DNA of 64,000 bases from Pseudarthrobacter sp. BIM B-2242 (GTDB lineage: Bacteria; Actinomycetota; Actinomycetes; Actinomycetales; Micrococcaceae), in the NCBI RefSeq assembly GCF_014764445.1, contig NZ_CP061721.1, forward strand, positions 1,488,001 to 1,552,000. Reading direction: 5' to 3'. Both the position numbers and the translations under genes were made by a program. The notes beneath the pieces are model-generated. The model was given only the letters and a program-made list of their open reading frames with translations. It ran no database searches and was not told where the DNA came from. Every line of letters starts with the position of its first letter. Position 1 is the first letter of the stretch. Of the stretch, positions 1 to 8,230 are shown piece by piece.

Positions 1-551
1 AGGCAGACATGGCCCTGGTCACGTTGAAGGCAGCGGACGGCCGGACTGCCATGCCCGCCTTCTCTTCGGCGGATCAACTGGCTGCCTGGCATCCCGAAGC
101 CCGCCCCGTTGCCGTGTACGCCGCCCGGGCCGCCCTCTCGGCGGTCGCCGAGGGAGCCGAGCTGCTGGTCCTCGATCCCGGCTCGGACGTCACCCTGGTA
201 GTCCGGCGGCCGGCCGTCTGGGCGCTGGCGCAGCAGCAGGACTGGGTTCCTTCGTACACCGACTCCACGCTGGCGGGAGAAATGGCCGCAGCAGCGGCCG
301 GATTCCCAGCCGTCCGGAACATCGAACTCCGCCCCGGCGCCGGAGTGGCGGCCGTCACCCGCGGGGGAGTCGTGCTCTCCGGCGGTGGCGCAGGACCGGA
401 ACTGCAGGTGGTGCTCTACCTCGAGGACGGCCTCGATGCAGCCGCGGTGCAGGAACTGGTGTCCGGGCTGCAGTCTGCCTGGTCACGGAATGTATTGTTT
501 GGAGAGCGTGTCGACTCGATCGAAATCAAGTTGCGGCGCGCAGTTCAGTAG
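1..551 (+). CDS. SseB family protein (5' partial)
   Basis: C-terminal 180-odd residues of an SseB-like protein. The frame is open to the left edge (codons for Ala-Asp precede the first Met at 9), so that Met is probably internal and the gene starts upstream of the window. The visible part has the alternating hydrophobic and charged pattern of the SseB N-terminal domain, then a region ending in EIKLRRAVQ. SseB-domain proteins have no firmly known biochemical role in actinobacteria. The next gene starts 59 nt downstream on the same strand, so co-transcription with the transporter is possible. The family call rests on overall resemblance rather than a catalytic motif. Confidence 0.75.
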   Translation, partial: ADMALVTLKAADGRTAMPAFSSADQLAAWHPEARPVAVYAARAALSAVAEGAELLVLDPGSDVTLVVRRPAVWALAQQQDWVPSYTDSTLAGEMAAAAAGFPAVRNIELRPGAGVAAVTRGGVVLSGGGAGPELQVVLYLEDGLDAAAVQELVSGLQSAWSRNVLFGERVDSIEIKLRRAVQ

Positions 552-610
552 CTGACGGTCAGCGGGGAGGACCCCTCGGGCTGCCCGCAGCAGACCCAAA
601 GGATTTTTCC

Positions 611-1930
611 GTGAATTTCGCCCTTTACCGGGAGCTGCTCGCCGTCCAGCCCATCAGGCGGCTCCTGTTCGTGGGCATGGTGGCCCGCATACCGCACTCC
701 GCCGCGGGGGTTCTCCTGACCCTGCACATCGTCCTCACCCTCGACAAGGGCTATGCCGCCGCAGGTGCGGCCGCTGCGGTGATGACCGTCGGCATCGCGG
801 TTGGAGCACCATGGCGCGGGAGGCGGGTTGATATCGTAGGCCTGCGCAGGGCGCTCATTCCGTCCGTGGTATCCGAAGCGGTGATCTGGTCCGTCGTACC
901 GCATGTCAGCTACGAATGGCTCCTGCCGCTGGTGTTCGTCGGCGGCCTGCTTACTCTCCCCATCTTCAGCGTGATCCGCCAGTCCCTCGGCGTCCTCGCA
1001 GACGGCGACCAGCGGCGGACGGCCTTTGCGCTGGACTCCATCGCCACCGAGATGGTGTTCATGATCGGGCCCGCAGCCGGAGCCGTCGTGGCCACCAGCG
1101 GTTTCACCGTCCTGGGGCTGACCGTCGTGGGCGTCTCCACGTCCCTGGCGGGGCTGTTCCTCATCTGGTTCAACCCGCCCACCCGTACCGCAGCCCAAAC
1201 CGGGGAAGGTGAGGCGGACCAGCGCCACGCGGCCGAAGTGGCCGTTATTTCCGCGGCTCCGGCCCACCTCCAGGAAGCAGCGGCAGACCTTGTGCCCGCC
1301 GGTGCCGCCCGGGCCGGTGCCGCCCGGGCCGGCGGCGGCCGGGCGGGCATGCGGGGCAGGGTGGCCCACAACTTTGCGTGGTTGACGGCCACGGTGGCGG
1401 CGGTCTTCGCAGTGGCGGCCGGAACCGGCATGGTCCTCAGCGGCACCGACGTCGGCATTGTTGCCGCACTGGAGACCGGCGGGCATCAAGGCGAAATCGG
1501 CATCGTATTCCTCTTCTGGTGCGCCGCGTCGGTGATCGGCGGACTGGTGTACGGTGCCATGCACCGGCCGGTGTCGCCCATTCTGCTGCTGCTGGGCATG
1601 GCTGCCCTGACCATCCCGATGGGGTTCGCGCACGATACCTGGACGCTCGCGTTCGTATCGATTCTGCCGGGCCTCCTATGCGCACCGGTGCTGTCGTCGG
1701 CCTCCGAAAAAGTGGCTGACCTCGTGCCTGAGGAGCGCCGCGGGGAGGCCATGGGCTGGTACGGTTCCGCGCTGACCGCGGGCGTAGCGCTCGGGGCGCC
1801 CCTTGCGGGCGTCTTCATTGACGGGACGGGGCCGTCCGGCGGATTTGTGGCGGTGGGCGCGGCGGGCGTGGTGCTCTGCCTGGTAGGACTGCTGCTCAAG
1901 GCCGTGCGGCGCCGCCGGGTGGCCGTCTAA
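611..1930 (+). CDS. MFS transporter
   Basis: 439-residue major facilitator superfamily protein with about 12 predicted membrane helices in two halves. The start is GTG at 611, just after an AAAGGA-like ribosome site. Residues about 195-255 form a polar, Ala/Gly/Arg-rich cytoplasmic loop with a small tandem repeat (GAARAGAARAG), produced by a near-perfect DNA duplication around 1307-1345. Such Ala/Gly loops are common in high-GC genomes. No substrate can be assigned: it resembles drug or metabolite efflux carriers, with a charged segment (RGRR) after helix 2. It is followed by two strong hairpins that would end transcription. Confidence 0.85.
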   Translation: MNFALYRELLAVQPIRRLLFVGMVARIPHSAAGVLLTLHIVLTLDKGYAAAGAAAAVMTVGIAVGAPWRGRRVDIVGLRRALIPSVVSEAVIWSVVPHVSYEWLLPLVFVGGLLTLPIFSVIRQSLGVLADGDQRRTAFALDSIATEMVFMIGPAAGAVVATSGFTVLGLTVVGVSTSLAGLFLIWFNPPTRTAAQTGEGEADQRHAAEVAVISAAPAHLQEAAADLVPAGAARAGAARAGGGRAGMRGRVAHNFAWLTATVAAVFAVAAGTGMVLSGTDVGIVAALETGGHQGEIGIVFLFWCAASVIGGLVYGAMHRPVSPILLLLGMAALTIPMGFAHDTWTLAFVSILPGLLCAPVLSSASEKVADLVPEERRGEAMGWYGSALTAGVALGAPLAGVFIDGTGPSGGFVAVGAAGVVLCLVGLLLKAVRRRRVAV

Positions 1931-1949
1931 GCTGCTTCTTCCCCGTCGA

Positions 1950-1999
1950 TTGCTCCGTAAGTGCCGTTTAGAACCCTCAATACGGCTGTTACGGAGCAA
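1950..1999. repeat. Long hairpin, 11-bp perfect outer stem
   Basis: Arms 1950-1960 (TTGCTCCGTAA) and 1989-1999 (TTACGGAGCAA) are exact inverse complements. A second helix lies inside (GCCGT with ACGGC) after a 2-nt symmetric bulge. It lies 20 nt after the MFS stop codon and is less GC-rich than the terminator that follows. It could be a terminator, an mRNA-stabilising stem or a member of a dispersed palindrome family. No T-tract follows. Confidence 0.6.
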
Positions 2000-2036
2000 C
2001 CGATCGTCACGGAAGGTGCGCGCAACTGCCTAACTA

Positions 2037-2081
2037 ACGACGACGGCGGGCGGACCTTTGTGGTCCGCCCGCCGTCGTCGT
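2037..2081. terminator. Bidirectional rho-independent-type terminator
   Basis: A 20-bp perfect GC-rich stem (2037-2056 with 2062-2081) and a 5-nt loop TTTGT, lying between two convergent genes (MFS on +, DUF1844 on -). The T-run is weak, as often in high-GC actinobacteria. Position and symmetry support a shared terminator for both strands. Confidence 0.85.
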
Positions 2082-2108
2082 GATTGATTTATGCAGTTGC
2101 CGTGCCGA

Positions 2109-2495
2109 TCAGTTGACCGCGCCCGTGTACTTTTCGCCGGGGCCCTTGCCCGGGGCGTCCGGAATGACCGACTCTTCGCGGAAAGCCAGCTGCAGTGACC
2201 GCAGGCCGTCACGCAACGGTCCGGCGTGCTGGGAGCCGATTTCGGGGGCAGCAGCCGTCACCAGGCCGGCGAGGGCGGTGATGAGCTTGCGGGCTTCGTC
2301 CAGGTCCTTCAATTCCTCCGCGTTGTCCTCGGCGGCGAGGCCAAGCTTCACTGCTGCGGCGCTCATCAGGTGAACGGCGGCGGTGGTGATGACCTCGATG
2401 GCCGGAACCTCGGAGATATCGCGGATTTGCTGGCTCACGTCAGTCTCGGCAGGGGCGGCCTCGAAAACGTGTGAATTGCTGTCTGGGGTACTCAT
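2109..2495 (-). CDS. DUF1844 domain-containing protein
   Basis: 128-residue protein of the DUF1844 family, found next to infC in many actinobacteria. The central part (about residues 25-105) is helical, with the family segment VITTAAVHLMSAAAVKLGL followed by a conserved Asp/Glu-Leu stretch (LKDLDEARKLITALAGLV). There is no signal peptide or catalytic motif, so it is predicted to be cytosolic with unknown function. It is divergent from infC across a 346-nt intergenic region. Confidence 0.85.
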   Translation of the reverse strand: MSTPDSNSHVFEAAPAETDVSQQIRDISEVPAIEVITTAAVHLMSAAAVKLGLAAEDNAEELKDLDEARKLITALAGLVTAAAPEIGSQHAGPLRDGLRSLQLAFREESVIPDAPGKGPGEKYTGAVN

Positions 2496-2841
2496 ACTGG
2501 TAAGCTTGTCACAGACCGACTGAATGTCGTTATTTTGCTATGTAGAGGTCCCGCCTGCGCCAAGCTGCGTTGTGAGGGATTTTTTCTGTAGAATGACATG
2601 CAGTTTGCAAGCGGAGTTCTCTCCCACCCGCGTCAGCCGTTTTCCCACCGGAAGCTTTTCCAGGGAAGCAAGGTTGCCGGGTACCGGTCGGACAGTGCAT
2701 CACGGCGTAAGCCGGATTAACTGCGCACCGCCTCTTGTCGAGGCCAGTGTTATCCGACCATCGAGGCCTTCGATTGCTCCGGCAATTGGGGGCCTTCTCT
2801 ATTTGCCGGTGGAATATCATTTCAATCACAGGAGCTTTAAC
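2496..2841 (+). promoter_or_regulatory. infC upstream region and structured leader
   Basis: A 346-nt region before infC. A candidate -10 TAGAAT (2589-2594) has a weak -35 CTGCGT (2565-2570, spacer 18), giving a leader of about 240 nt. Near its end CCGGCAA (2779-2785) pairs with TTGCCGG (2803-2809), 21 nt before the AGGAG ribosome site (2830-2834). A long leader plus a rare start codon suggests translational feedback on IF3/L20 expression, but no known leader family could be matched by eye. Confidence 0.5.
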
Positions 2842-3936
2842 ATTAGCGAGCCAAGAATCAATGAGCGTATCCGCGTCCCCGAGGTGCGGCTGGTCGGCCC
2901 TGCAGGTGAACAGGTAGGAGTCGTCCGTATTGAGGATGCCCTGCGTTTGGCTGCTGAATCCGATCTTGATCTCGTTGAAGTAGCACCTCAGGCCAAGCCT
3001 CCGGTGTGCAAGCTGATGGACTTCGGCAAGTACAAGTACGAGGCCGCAGTCAAGGCACGTGAGGCCCGGAAGAACCAGACCAACACGGTTCTGAAAGAAA
3101 TCCGCTTCCGCCTGAAGATCGATACCCACGACTACGAGACCAAGCGCGGACACGCCCTGCGCTTCCTCGGCGCCGGTGACAAGGTCAAGGCCATGATTCA
3201 GTTCCGTGGCCGCGAGCAGCAGCGCCCGGAGATGGGCATCCGCCTGCTCCAGCGCTTCGCCGACGACGTCGCCGAAGTGGGCGTTGTTGAATCCAGTCCC
3301 CGTATTGACGGCCGCAACATGGTGATGGTGGTCGGGCCGCTGAAGAACAAGGCTGAAGCCAAGGCTGAGGCACGCCGCGCATCGCAGCGTGCAGAGGCCA
3401 AGGCTCAGAACGAAGCCAAGGCTTCTGGCCGGATCGATGTCACCGGTGACGACCAGGCGCCGCTGACCCAGTCGTTGGCTGATCTTCTTCCGGAAGGGTT
3501 CGCCATCACCACGGAGCCCGAAACGGCTGCTCCGGAAACTGAAGCCACTGAGGCGGAGGCTCCGGAAACGGCAGCTCCGGCCGCGGCTGAGGCACCCGTT
3601 GCAGCTCCTGCCGCTGAAGCCCCGGCGAAGGAAGCTCCCGTAAAGGAAGCTCCGGCGAAGGAAGCAGCAGCACAGGAGGCGCCGAAGCAGGCCGCCCCGA
3701 AGGCCGCTGCTCCCAAGCGGGAAGCCCCCAAGGCAGCTCCGGCTCCGGCCAAGGCTCCCGAAGCCAAGCCCGCCGAGGCAGCCAAGCCCGCTGAAGCAGC
3801 CGCTCCGGCAGCGCCGGCAGCTCCGAGGCCGCCGGTACCGATGCCTAAGCCGGTAGCCCGGCCTGCGGCTCCGAAGCCTGCTGCAAGGCCTGCCCCCAAG
3901 GCAGCCCCGAAGCCGGCCGGTAAGAAGACTACCTAG
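2842..3936 (+). CDS. infC: Translation initiation factor IF-3, long C-terminal extension
   Basis: IF-3 binds the 30S subunit and checks start-codon choice. The start is the rare codon ATT at 2842, 7 nt after AGGAG (2830-2834). It yields the canonical N terminus (I/M)[18 protein letters not shown], and no ATG/GTG gives this start. An ATT start is the classical autoregulatory device of infC, because IF-3 represses initiation from it. The IF3 N domain covers about 1-70, the helical linker ([20 protein letters not shown]) 71-90 and the C domain 91-170. Residues about 170-364 are an extra low-complexity tail: first charged and helical ([11 protein letters not shown]), then Glu/Ala-rich, then Ala/Pro/Lys repeats ([17 protein letters not shown]) ending strongly basic. 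Typical IF-3 is about 180 residues. It heads infC-rpmI-rplT. Confidence 0.95.
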   Translation: MSEPRINERIRVPEVRLVGPAGEQVGVVRIEDALRLAAESDLDLVEVAPQAKPPVCKLMDFGKYKYEAAVKAREARKNQTNTVLKEIRFRLKIDTHDYETKRGHALRFLGAGDKVKAMIQFRGREQQRPEMGIRLLQRFADDVAEVGVVESSPRIDGRNMVMVVGPLKNKAEAKAEARRASQRAEAKAQNEAKASGRIDVTGDDQAPLTQSLADLLPEGFAITTEPETAAPETEATEAEAPETAAPAAAEAPVAAPAAEAPAKEAPVKEAPAKEAAAQEAPKQAAPKAAAPKREAPKAAPAPAKAPEAKPAEAAKPAEAAAPAAPAAPRPPVPMPKPVARPAAPKPAARPAPKAAPKPAGKKTT

Positions 3937-3943
3937 TTCAAAG

Positions 3944-4026
3944 CTGCGGAAGGTTTCCTTCCGCAGTACGCAACCAGCACGCCGCCTGCAGGGGTGGCTG
4001 CTCGAAAGAACTGCAGACAATGTCTG
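3944..4026 (+). promoter_or_regulatory. infC-rpmI intercistronic hairpins
   Basis: A perfect 10-bp stem with loop TTT (3944-3953 with 3957-3966) follows infC by 7 nt. A second small palindrome, CAGACA-A-TGTCTG (4014-4026), precedes the rpmI ribosome site. The first resembles an attenuator or processing stem that could adjust L35/L20 output relative to IF3. Confidence 0.5.
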
Positions 4027-4051
4027 TGGACACGTAAGGAGATCGGTTCCC

Positions 4052-4246
4052 ATGCCGAAGATGAAGACCCACAGTGGTGCTAAGAAGCGCTTCAAGCTGA
4101 CCGGCAGCGGCAAGCTGCGCCGCCAGCAGGCCAACCGCCGCCACTACCTGGAGCACAAGTCCTCCAGGCTGACTCGTCGTCTCGCCGGCGACAAGATTGT
4201 CTTCAAGGGTGACGCAAAGGTCATCCGGAAGATGCTCGGCATCTAA
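4052..4246 (+). CDS. rpmI: 50S ribosomal protein L35
   Basis: 64-residue basic protein of the large ribosomal subunit. It begins [20 protein letters not shown], the hallmark bL35 N terminus, and has the usual length. The ATG at 4052 follows AAGGAG (4036-4041). It is the second gene of the conserved infC-rpmI-rplT operon, 115 nt after infC, and its dosage is normally tied to L20 feedback. Confidence 0.98.
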   Translation: MPKMKTHSGAKKRFKLTGSGKLRRQQANRRHYLEHKSSRLTRRLAGDKIVFKGDAKVIRKMLGI

Positions 4247-4364
4247 GTTCCAAGTTCTCTGACTGATGCCACCTGGCAGCAGTCAACTACCAAAAAGGCT
4301 TCTCAGGCCAGCCGGTTGTTCCGGCAGTAGATGCTTGGGATCAGATTTTCGAAGGAGTACGCAC

Positions 4365-4748
4365 GTGGCACGTGTGAAGAGGGCGGTCAACGCCCACAAG
4401 AAGCGCCGGGTTATCCTTGAACGCGCAAAGGGCTACCGTGGACAGCGTTCACGCCTGTACCGCAAGGCCAAAGAGCAGCTGCTGCACTCGTTTGTGTACA
4501 GCTACGGCGACCGCAAGAAGAAGAAGGGTGACTTCCGCCGCCTGTGGATCCAGCGCATCAACGCTGCATCCCGCGCCAACGGCCTCACCTACAACCGCCT
4601 GATCCAGGGCCTGAAGGCCGCTGAGGTCGAGGTTGACCGCCGTATGCTGGCCGAGCTGGCCGTCTCCGACGCCAACGCTTTCGCCGCACTGGTAAAGATC
4701 GCCAAGGACTCCCTGCCTGCTGACACGTCGGCTCCGGCTGCCAAGTAG
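4365..4748 (+). CDS. rplT: 50S ribosomal protein L20
   Basis: 127-residue bL20, which binds 23S rRNA early in 50S assembly and in many bacteria represses its own operon. The start is GTG at 4365, 7 nt after GAAGGAG (4351-4357), giving [20 protein letters not shown], the conserved N terminus. An in-frame ATG further upstream (4266) would add non-homologous sequence. The basic N-terminal helix and globular C domain ([20 protein letters not shown]) are intact. It lies 118 nt after rpmI and 50 nt before the methyltransferase gene. Confidence 0.98.
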   Translation: MARVKRAVNAHKKRRVILERAKGYRGQRSRLYRKAKEQLLHSFVYSYGDRKKKKGDFRRLWIQRINAASRANGLTYNRLIQGLKAAEVEVDRRMLAELAVSDANAFAALVKIAKDSLPADTSAPAAK

Positions 4749-4798
4749 CATCTGAAGGCAGTTCAAGAGCTGGTGGCTGAAGCCACTAAGGTTCTTAT

Positions 4799-5740
4799 AT
4801 GAACGAAACCGGGCGCCCGCAAGATATTCCACTGTCCAACCCCCGAGCTGATCGGGTGAGGAAGGTGGCGCAACTTGCCGGGCGCCCGGCCCGTTTAAAG
4901 CGCAGCGAGTTCCTGGCGGAAGGTCCACAGGCTGTCCGTGAGGCCCTGACGCTGCACCGGAAGAGGATCGCGGCGGGGGAGCCGGGCGTCGTTTACGAGG
5001 TCTACGCGAGCGAGGCCTGCCTCGACCGGCACCCGGACCTGGAGGCCCTCGCCGAAGGCATTGACGCCTACCTAACCACCGATGAAGTCCTTGCTGCGAT
5101 GGCGGACACCGTTACCCCGCAGGGTATTCTGGCTGTCTGCGGTTTCCTGGACGTGAGCCTTGAGCAGGTCCTCGACGCCGGCCCGCGGCTGCTTGCCGTG
5201 CTGTGCCAGGTCAGGGACCCCGGCAACGCCGGCACCGTGCTCCGGGCCGCCGACGCGGCCGGCGCGGACGCCGTTATCCTGACCTCATCCAGCGTTGATA
5301 TCTACAATCCGAAGGCGGTCCGTTCCACGGCCGGCTCCCTGTTCCATCTGCCCGTTGTCCTGGGCGCGGATATCGAGGCCGTGGCAGCCGCCTGCCGGGC
5401 GCGCGGGATCGGGATCCTGGCCGCCGACGGCAACGGGGACGTCAACCTGGACACGCTCCAGGACCAAAACGCCGCCCGCCGCATTGCGGCCCCCGGGGTG
5501 GAATCGGTTTTTGCATTGGAGGCGCCAACCGCGTGGCTCTTCGGCAACGAAGCCCAGGGGCTCTCCGAGGCCGAACTCGGCCTGGCCGACCATCGGGTGG
5601 CTGTGCCGGTCTATGGGGCCGCGGAAAGCCTCAACCTCGGCACGGCGGCAACGGTGTGCCTCTACGCCAGTGCCCGGTCGCAGCACGAGTCCGGTGCGTT
5701 GTCCGGGCAGGGCCGTGCCGGTAAGACCCAGGCCGGGTAA
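4799..5740 (+). CDS. TrmH/SpoU family RNA 2'-O-methyltransferase
   Basis: 313-residue SPOUT enzyme that should methylate a ribose 2'-OH in rRNA or tRNA using S-adenosylmethionine. An N-terminal substrate-binding region is followed by the knotted SpoU domain with all three motifs: motif 1 RDPGNAGTVLRAADAAGA, motif 2 FGNEAQGLS and motif 3 PVYGAAESLNLGTAATV. It follows rplT by 50 nt, an arrangement conserved in actinobacteria, suggesting it modifies the ribosome. The ATG at 4799 follows TAAGG. The exact target (for example a 23S G position, as for TsnR/RlmB relatives) cannot be read from the sequence. Confidence 0.93.
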   Translation: MNETGRPQDIPLSNPRADRVRKVAQLAGRPARLKRSEFLAEGPQAVREALTLHRKRIAAGEPGVVYEVYASEACLDRHPDLEALAEGIDAYLTTDEVLAAMADTVTPQGILAVCGFLDVSLEQVLDAGPRLLAVLCQVRDPGNAGTVLRAADAAGADAVILTSSSVDIYNPKAVRSTAGSLFHLPVVLGADIEAVAAACRARGIGILAADGNGDVNLDTLQDQNAARRIAAPGVESVFALEAPTAWLFGNEAQGLSEAELGLADHRVAVPVYGAAESLNLGTAATVCLYASARSQHESGALSGQGRAGKTQAG

Positions 5741-5763
5741 GGCCCGCCACAACTTAAAAAGAC

Positions 5764-5788
5764 AGGGCCCCGGTTGTTCCGGGGCCCT
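5764..5788. terminator. Terminator between trmH and glsB-type gene
   Basis: AGGGCCCCGG (5764-5773), loop TTGTT, CCGGGGCCCT (5779-5788): a perfect 10-bp stem lying between two convergent genes, so it can serve both. Confidence 0.85.
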
Positions 5789-5816
5789 TGCTGTATGAAT
5801 CAGAGATGAGAGGCAA

Positions 5817-6092
5817 TCAGGGTGCGCGGGTGGATCCGCGGCGTCCGGTGATGGCGCCGTAGACGCCGGCAACTACCAGGCCGCCTACGATGGCGAGGAT
5901 CCAGGTACCCAGATCAAAGAAAGCAAGGTCGCCCTTGCCGAACAGGAGGCTGCCAATCCAACCGCCTACAATCGCGCCGACTACGCCCAGCACGAGGCTC
6001 GTTACCCAGCCGCCGCCGACCTTGCCGGGCATCACGGCTTTAACGATGGCCCCCACTATGAGGCCGAGAATAATCCAAGCAAGAAAACCCAT
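5817..6092 (-). CDS. GlsB/YeaQ/YmgE family stress-response membrane protein
   Basis: 91-residue integral membrane protein with three hydrophobic, Gly-rich helices. It begins MGFLAWIILGLIVGAIVKAVMPG, has a central GAIVGGWIGSLLFG and ends in a short basic tail. This is the transglycosylase-associated (Tag/GlsB) family, typically induced by general stress; its function is unknown despite the old name. A strong ribosome site (GGAGGA) lies 3-9 nt before the ATG. The 228 nt upstream hold no other gene; a short inverted repeat (TCGGGA/TCCCGA near 6112-6133) lies in its leader. Confidence 0.9.
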   Translation of the reverse strand: MGFLAWIILGLIVGAIVKAVMPGKVGGGWVTSLVLGVVGAIVGGWIGSLLFGKGDLAFFDLGTWILAIVGGLVVAGVYGAITGRRGSTRAP

Positions 6093-6320
6093 GTCTCCTC
6101 CTTCATATTCGTCGGGATTTAATTGTCCCGATTAGTGTTCAAGCTAACATAAGGGCGCCCCCTTGTCAGCAGGCTTAGTGCCTGTTTACGGTGCGTGTTG
6201 CGAGGCAAAAAGGGACCGGATTTTCGGGCTCAACCCGTGCAGGGCCGCGGTTTGCGCCTGCGGGGTTTGTGGCTTTGTGAAGGAGAACAGGCCGTGGCGG
6301 GCAGGTCCGGGTGATTCGGA

Positions 6321-7529
6321 TCAGGCGGCCAATGGTTTTTTGCGTTCCAGCAGGCCGCTGACAATTGCCACCGCAAGCCCCAGGACAGCCAGGACAGCCC
6401 CCACAAGTGCGGGCGCCACGAAGCCCCACCCCCAGGCGATCACCACGCCACCCAGGAACGCGCCCAAAGCGTTGGCAACATTGAGTGCCGCATGGTTAAG
6501 GGAGGAAGCCAGGGAAGGGGCATCCGGCGAGGCGTCCAGGAGGCGGGTCTGGAGGGCAGGGATCAGCAACGAGCCGGATGCTCCCACCACAAAGACCATC
6601 ACGAATGCCGACCACGGCCAGTGCACTGCCACGGCGTAAACCACCAGGGCGACTGCGATGCCGGGCAGGACCCAGTAGAGGGTCCCCATCACGGATTTGT
6701 CAGCAAGCCTGCCGCCCACCATGGTTCCGGCGACCATGCCCAGACCGTACAGGGCCACCACGATGGGCAGCAGTGATGCGGGAATGCCGGCCACCAACGT
6801 CATGGTGTGGGCGATGTAGGTGTAGGTGGCGAAGAAGCCGCCAAAGCCAACGATGCCAATGAGGATCGCGAGCCAGACCTGCAGTCGCTTGAGGGCACCG
6901 AGTTCGCGGCGGATGCTCGCGTCCGGATGGGGTGCCTGGTACGGGACGAATTTCCAGAGCAGGACCAGGGTCAGCACGCCGATGGCGCCTACAAGGACAA
7001 AGAGGAGCCGCCAGCCGAATGTCTGGCCCACCCAGGTGGCCGCGGGCACGCCGATCACGTTGGAAACCGACAAGCCGGCCATGACCATCGAGATGGCCCA
7101 ACCGCGCCGGCTGGGCGGAACCAGGGAAGCGGCAATGACGGCGGCGACGCCAAAGAACGCGCCGTGCGGCAGGCCGGCGGCGAACCGGGACACCAGCATG
7201 GTGCCGTAATCGGGAGCGATGTAGGACACCAGGTTTGCCAGGGTGAAGAACAGCATGAGGCCGAGCGCGAGGTGCTTGCGTGGCAGCTTGGCTCCTACTG
7301 CGGCGAGCAACGGTGCCCCCACCACCACACCGAGGGCATAGGCGGAGATGAGGTGCCCGGCCTCCGGGGTGCTGATGTTGAGGCCCTGCTCCACTTCTTT
7401 GAGCAGGCCCATCATGGTGAATTCCGTGACGCCGATTCCGACGCCGCCCATTGCCAGAGCGAAAATGGCCGCACCGATATTGGGCGCCTTGACTGAAGGC
7501 GCGGTGGGGGTCTGGACGATGCTGCTCAT
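6321..7529 (-). CDS. MFS transporter, DHA1/arabinose-efflux-like
   Basis: 402-residue 12-helix exporter of the DHA1 branch (AraJ/CmlA-like). It begins MSSIVQTPTAPSVKAPNIG, then a first helix with GVGIGVTEFTMMGLL. The A-motif-like loop after helix 2 (GAKLPRKHLAL) and the C motif (GLSVSNVIGVPAATWVGQ) mark a drug/sugar proton antiporter. The frame opens upstream of 7529, but the conserved N terminus and an AGCAGG ribosome site favour the ATG at 7529. Substrate unknown. It is divergent from the Nudix gene. Confidence 0.88.
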   Translation of the reverse strand: MSSIVQTPTAPSVKAPNIGAAIFALAMGGVGIGVTEFTMMGLLKEVEQGLNISTPEAGHLISAYALGVVVGAPLLAAVGAKLPRKHLALGLMLFFTLANLVSYIAPDYGTMLVSRFAAGLPHGAFFGVAAVIAASLVPPSRRGWAISMVMAGLSVSNVIGVPAATWVGQTFGWRLLFVLVGAIGVLTLVLLWKFVPYQAPHPDASIRRELGALKRLQVWLAILIGIVGFGGFFATYTYIAHTMTLVAGIPASLLPIVVALYGLGMVAGTMVGGRLADKSVMGTLYWVLPGIAVALVVYAVAVHWPWSAFVMVFVVGASGSLLIPALQTRLLDASPDAPSLASSLNHAALNVANALGAFLGGVVIAWGWGFVAPALVGAVLAVLGLAVAIVSGLLERKKPLAA

Positions 7530-7733
7530 GTGCCTGCTTTTCACGGGGGGATGCTGGGTTGGTGCCGGGGGCGGGCTGCCGGCCCCTGTACGGAACCTCC
7601 AAACGAGTGCAGGTATTCCTGTCCGGCCGGCGGAAAGGCCTGCCGTCCATTGTCCCCTATCCAGGAGGCGGCGCAGCAGGATGCTGTGTGCCTGCCCGGT
7701 GCCCAATGCTCTCCGGGGGTCGGGCCTCCCTCA

Positions 7734-7745
7734 TAGACTGGGGCG
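7734..7745 (+). promoter_or_regulatory. -10 box of Nudix gene (leaderless)
   Basis: TAGACT (7734-7739) lies 6 nt before the GTG at 7746. There is no ribosome site between, so the transcript probably starts at the start codon. Confidence 0.5.
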
Positions 7746-8213
7746 GTGAGTGAACAGATACAGGTAGTAGGCGCAGCAATACTGGACTCGATGGTGCACC
7801 CGGCCCGCATGCTGGTGGCGCGGCGTACGGCTCCCGAGCAGTTTGCCGGCCTCTGGGAATTTCCCGGCGGAAAAGTGGATGCGGGCGAAGAGTGCGAGGC
7901 GGCGCTGCACCGTGAGCTCAAGGAAGAACTCGGCGTGACAGCCCGGCTGGGGCGGGAGTTGGAGGCGGCGGAGCCGGCAGGGTGGCGGCTGAACGAACGG
8001 GCCAGCATGCGGGTCTGGCTGGCCGAAGTCACCGAGGGGGAGCCGCGCCCTCTTGAGGACCACGATGAACTGCGCTGGGTGGAACTGGCGGACCATCAGG
8101 GTGTGCTTGACCTCCCTTGGATTCCTGCTGACTTCCCCATAGTGCAGGCCCTGCTGCACTCCCTCAGCTCACAAGTGAGTACAGGCAACGCGGCACAGGC
8201 CCTGAACCCCTAG
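7746..8213 (+). CDS. Nudix hydrolase, MutT-like (8-oxo-dGTP diphosphatase candidate)
   Basis: 155-residue Nudix protein with a perfect box GX5EX7REUXEEXGU: G42, E48, R56, E57, E60, E61, G63. The early segment VVGAAILDSM..MLVARRTAPEQFAGLWEFPGG is typical of MutT-type sanitisation enzymes, which hydrolyse oxidised nucleotides such as 8-oxo-dGTP to the monophosphate. The GTG at 7746 is supported by the -10 box directly upstream. Substrate choice is inferred from family only. The 3' end lies 17 nt from the convergent radical SAM gene. Confidence 0.88.
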   Translation: MSEQIQVVGAAILDSMVHPARMLVARRTAPEQFAGLWEFPGGKVDAGEECEAALHRELKEELGVTARLGRELEAAEPAGWRLNERASMRVWLAEVTEGEPRPLEDHDELRWVELADHQGVLDLPWIPADFPIVQALLHSLSSQVSTGNAAQALNP

Positions 8214-8230
8214 GGCCTCCGACGCAGGGG

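Noticed and set aside
2524..2841. Longer N terminus for IF3 from the upstream in-frame start at 2524
   Set aside because: The added residues have no IF3 similarity and the region is a leader; the ATT at 2842 has the ribosome site.
2530..4134. 534-codon minus-strand frame across infC
   Set aside because: Mirror of the repetitive infC tail, with no start signal and no recognisable protein.
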